DNA of 56,762 nt from a virus. Numbering within the stretch: position 1 is the stretch's first letter; every line of letters starts with the position of its first letter. The stretch covers positions 1-56,762 of IMG/VR virus record IMGVR_UViG_3300010354_011127; one strand, written 5' to 3'. Both the position numbers and the translations under genes were made by a program. Shown piece after piece: positions 56,202 to 56,762 of the stretch. The notes beneath the pieces are model-generated. The model saw nothing but the letters and a program-made list of their open reading frames with translations, ran no database searches and was not told the DNA's origin.

Positions 56202-56762
56202 TTATATTCCAAAATAATAAGGGTTTTCTACTGTTTTAAAGGTATCAATTGACATTATACCTTCACCTGGCAAAAATTGCCAGATAATATTAGGCATTAG
56301 CGATTCTGAATCGTTAAATTTAGTTGAGGATATGTTGTGCTCTTTATCAATAAAAAGCGGTGATATCTCATTACGAAACAATCTCAATCCATCACGCTCA
56401 CTATAGTATACGCATGAAAATGTACCATCTATATTATTTATATTGCCTTGATAAACATACTGATGGAGAATTAAATAAGTATCCCAAGAAAGATAATCTA
56501 AATCACCATTTTCAATAAAAACGGTATTACGTGACATATTTTTTACACAATGATCTTTAATAATACCATTATGCCAAAGACTATGCACGCCTATAGTAGC
56601 CGGGTGTATAGTGTTAGCTCTTTTATTACCTGTAGTGGGAGCTTGCATATGTGCTATTGCATAATGCCCTTCAGGTATATTAATGTCATTAATAGGCAAT
56701 TCACCTAAATCTTTCTGCATAAAGGTGATTTGTCTTTTAAGGATATCATAGTATGAAAAAGA
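56202..56762 (-). CDS. Class II glutamine amidotransferase-like protein, partial
   Basis: At least 187 codons, and open to the window edge: the frame continues without a stop past the internal ATG at 56720, so the true start lies beyond 56762. AIAHMQAPTTGNKRANTIHP and LWHNGIIKD match the Ntn-hydrolase glutaminase fold, with IDGTFSCVYYSERDGLRLFR as the next strand pair. The nucleophile Cys should be near the missing N-terminus. It could supply ammonia to a PP-loop enzyme such as the ones in the 30-41 kb cluster; not shown. Confidence 0.78.
   Translation of the reverse strand, partial: SFSYYDILKRQITFMQKDLGELPINDINIPEGHYAIAHMQAPTTGNKRANTIHPATIGVHSLWHNGIIKDHCVKNMSRNTVFIENGDLDYLSWDTYLILHQYVYQGNINNIDGTFSCVYYSERDGLRLFRNEISPLFIDKEHNISSTKFNDSESLMPNIIWQFLPGEGIMSIDTFKTVENPYYFGI

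Overview
The window looks like part of the genome of a T4-like (Straboviridae/Kyanoviridae-related) myovirus infecting an alphaproteobacterium. The T4-type replication set is recognisable: family B DNA polymerase (gp43), DnaB-type helicase (gp41), UvsX recombinase, sliding clamp (gp45), clamp loader (gp44 and gp62) and the translational repressor RegA. The host guess rests on passenger genes of alphaproteobacterial type: a GapR/DUF2312 nucleoid protein, DUF1127 and DUF3563 small proteins, and a PlcP-like/GT4 lipid-remodelling pair. Several small phage genes resemble those of marine and rhizobial T4-like phages. All family names here come from reading motifs by eye; no database search was run.

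Layout. (1) 1-5400: an early-type region of very small genes, leftward up to about 1.1 kb and rightward after it, many behind their own sigma70-like promoter with a shared AACAGTTGC core. (2) 5.4-14.6 kb, leftward: a NUMOD3 protein, helicase gp41, a YkgJ-like Cys protein, UvsX, then a glycosyltransferase plus PlcP-like phosphoesterase inserted between UvsX and DNA polymerase. (3) 14.6-16.7 kb, leftward: small host-like proteins, Hsp20 and a DUF6065-like protein. (4) 16.7-18.1 kb, rightward: an IscA-type Fe-S carrier behind a T4-type late promoter, then small membrane proteins. (5) 18.1-23.5 kb, leftward: a curli-like module (CsgF, CsgG, curlin-repeat proteins, FecR-domain protein) with a CHASE2-adenylate cyclase split by an in-frame TGA. 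(6) 23.6-28.8 kb: two small membrane proteins, a nucleotide-sugar dehydrogenase, two tRNAs, GapR, a DUF932 protein and small genes. (7) 28.86-51.59 kb: about 22.7 kb of almost uninterrupted, mostly overlapping enzyme genes. There are 12 radical-SAM proteins in at least three paralogous groups, three PP-loop ATPases (two QueC-like), two PLP aminotransferase-fold enzymes, two Fe(II)/2OG-type oxygenases, a SET methyltransferase, a class I methyltransferase, a GNAT and a sulfotransferase-like protein. (8) 51.6-56.76 kb, leftward: RegA, gp62, gp44, a vWA protein, gp45, a glycosyltransferase-like protein, a dCTP deaminase/dUTPase-fold protein and a class II glutamine amidotransferase-like gene cut by the window edge.

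How it fits together. Replication genes are split into two blocks, with accessory cargo between and inside them. The radical-SAM block lies directly downstream of the clamp/clamp-loader genes on the same strand with no obvious terminator, so it may be expressed with replication. The IscA-type carrier could help supply Fe-S clusters to so many radical-SAM enzymes. The end product of the cluster cannot be read from sequence. It is the strongest candidate for an undescribed system. The PlcP-GT4 pair and the curli-cyclase module are the next most interesting.
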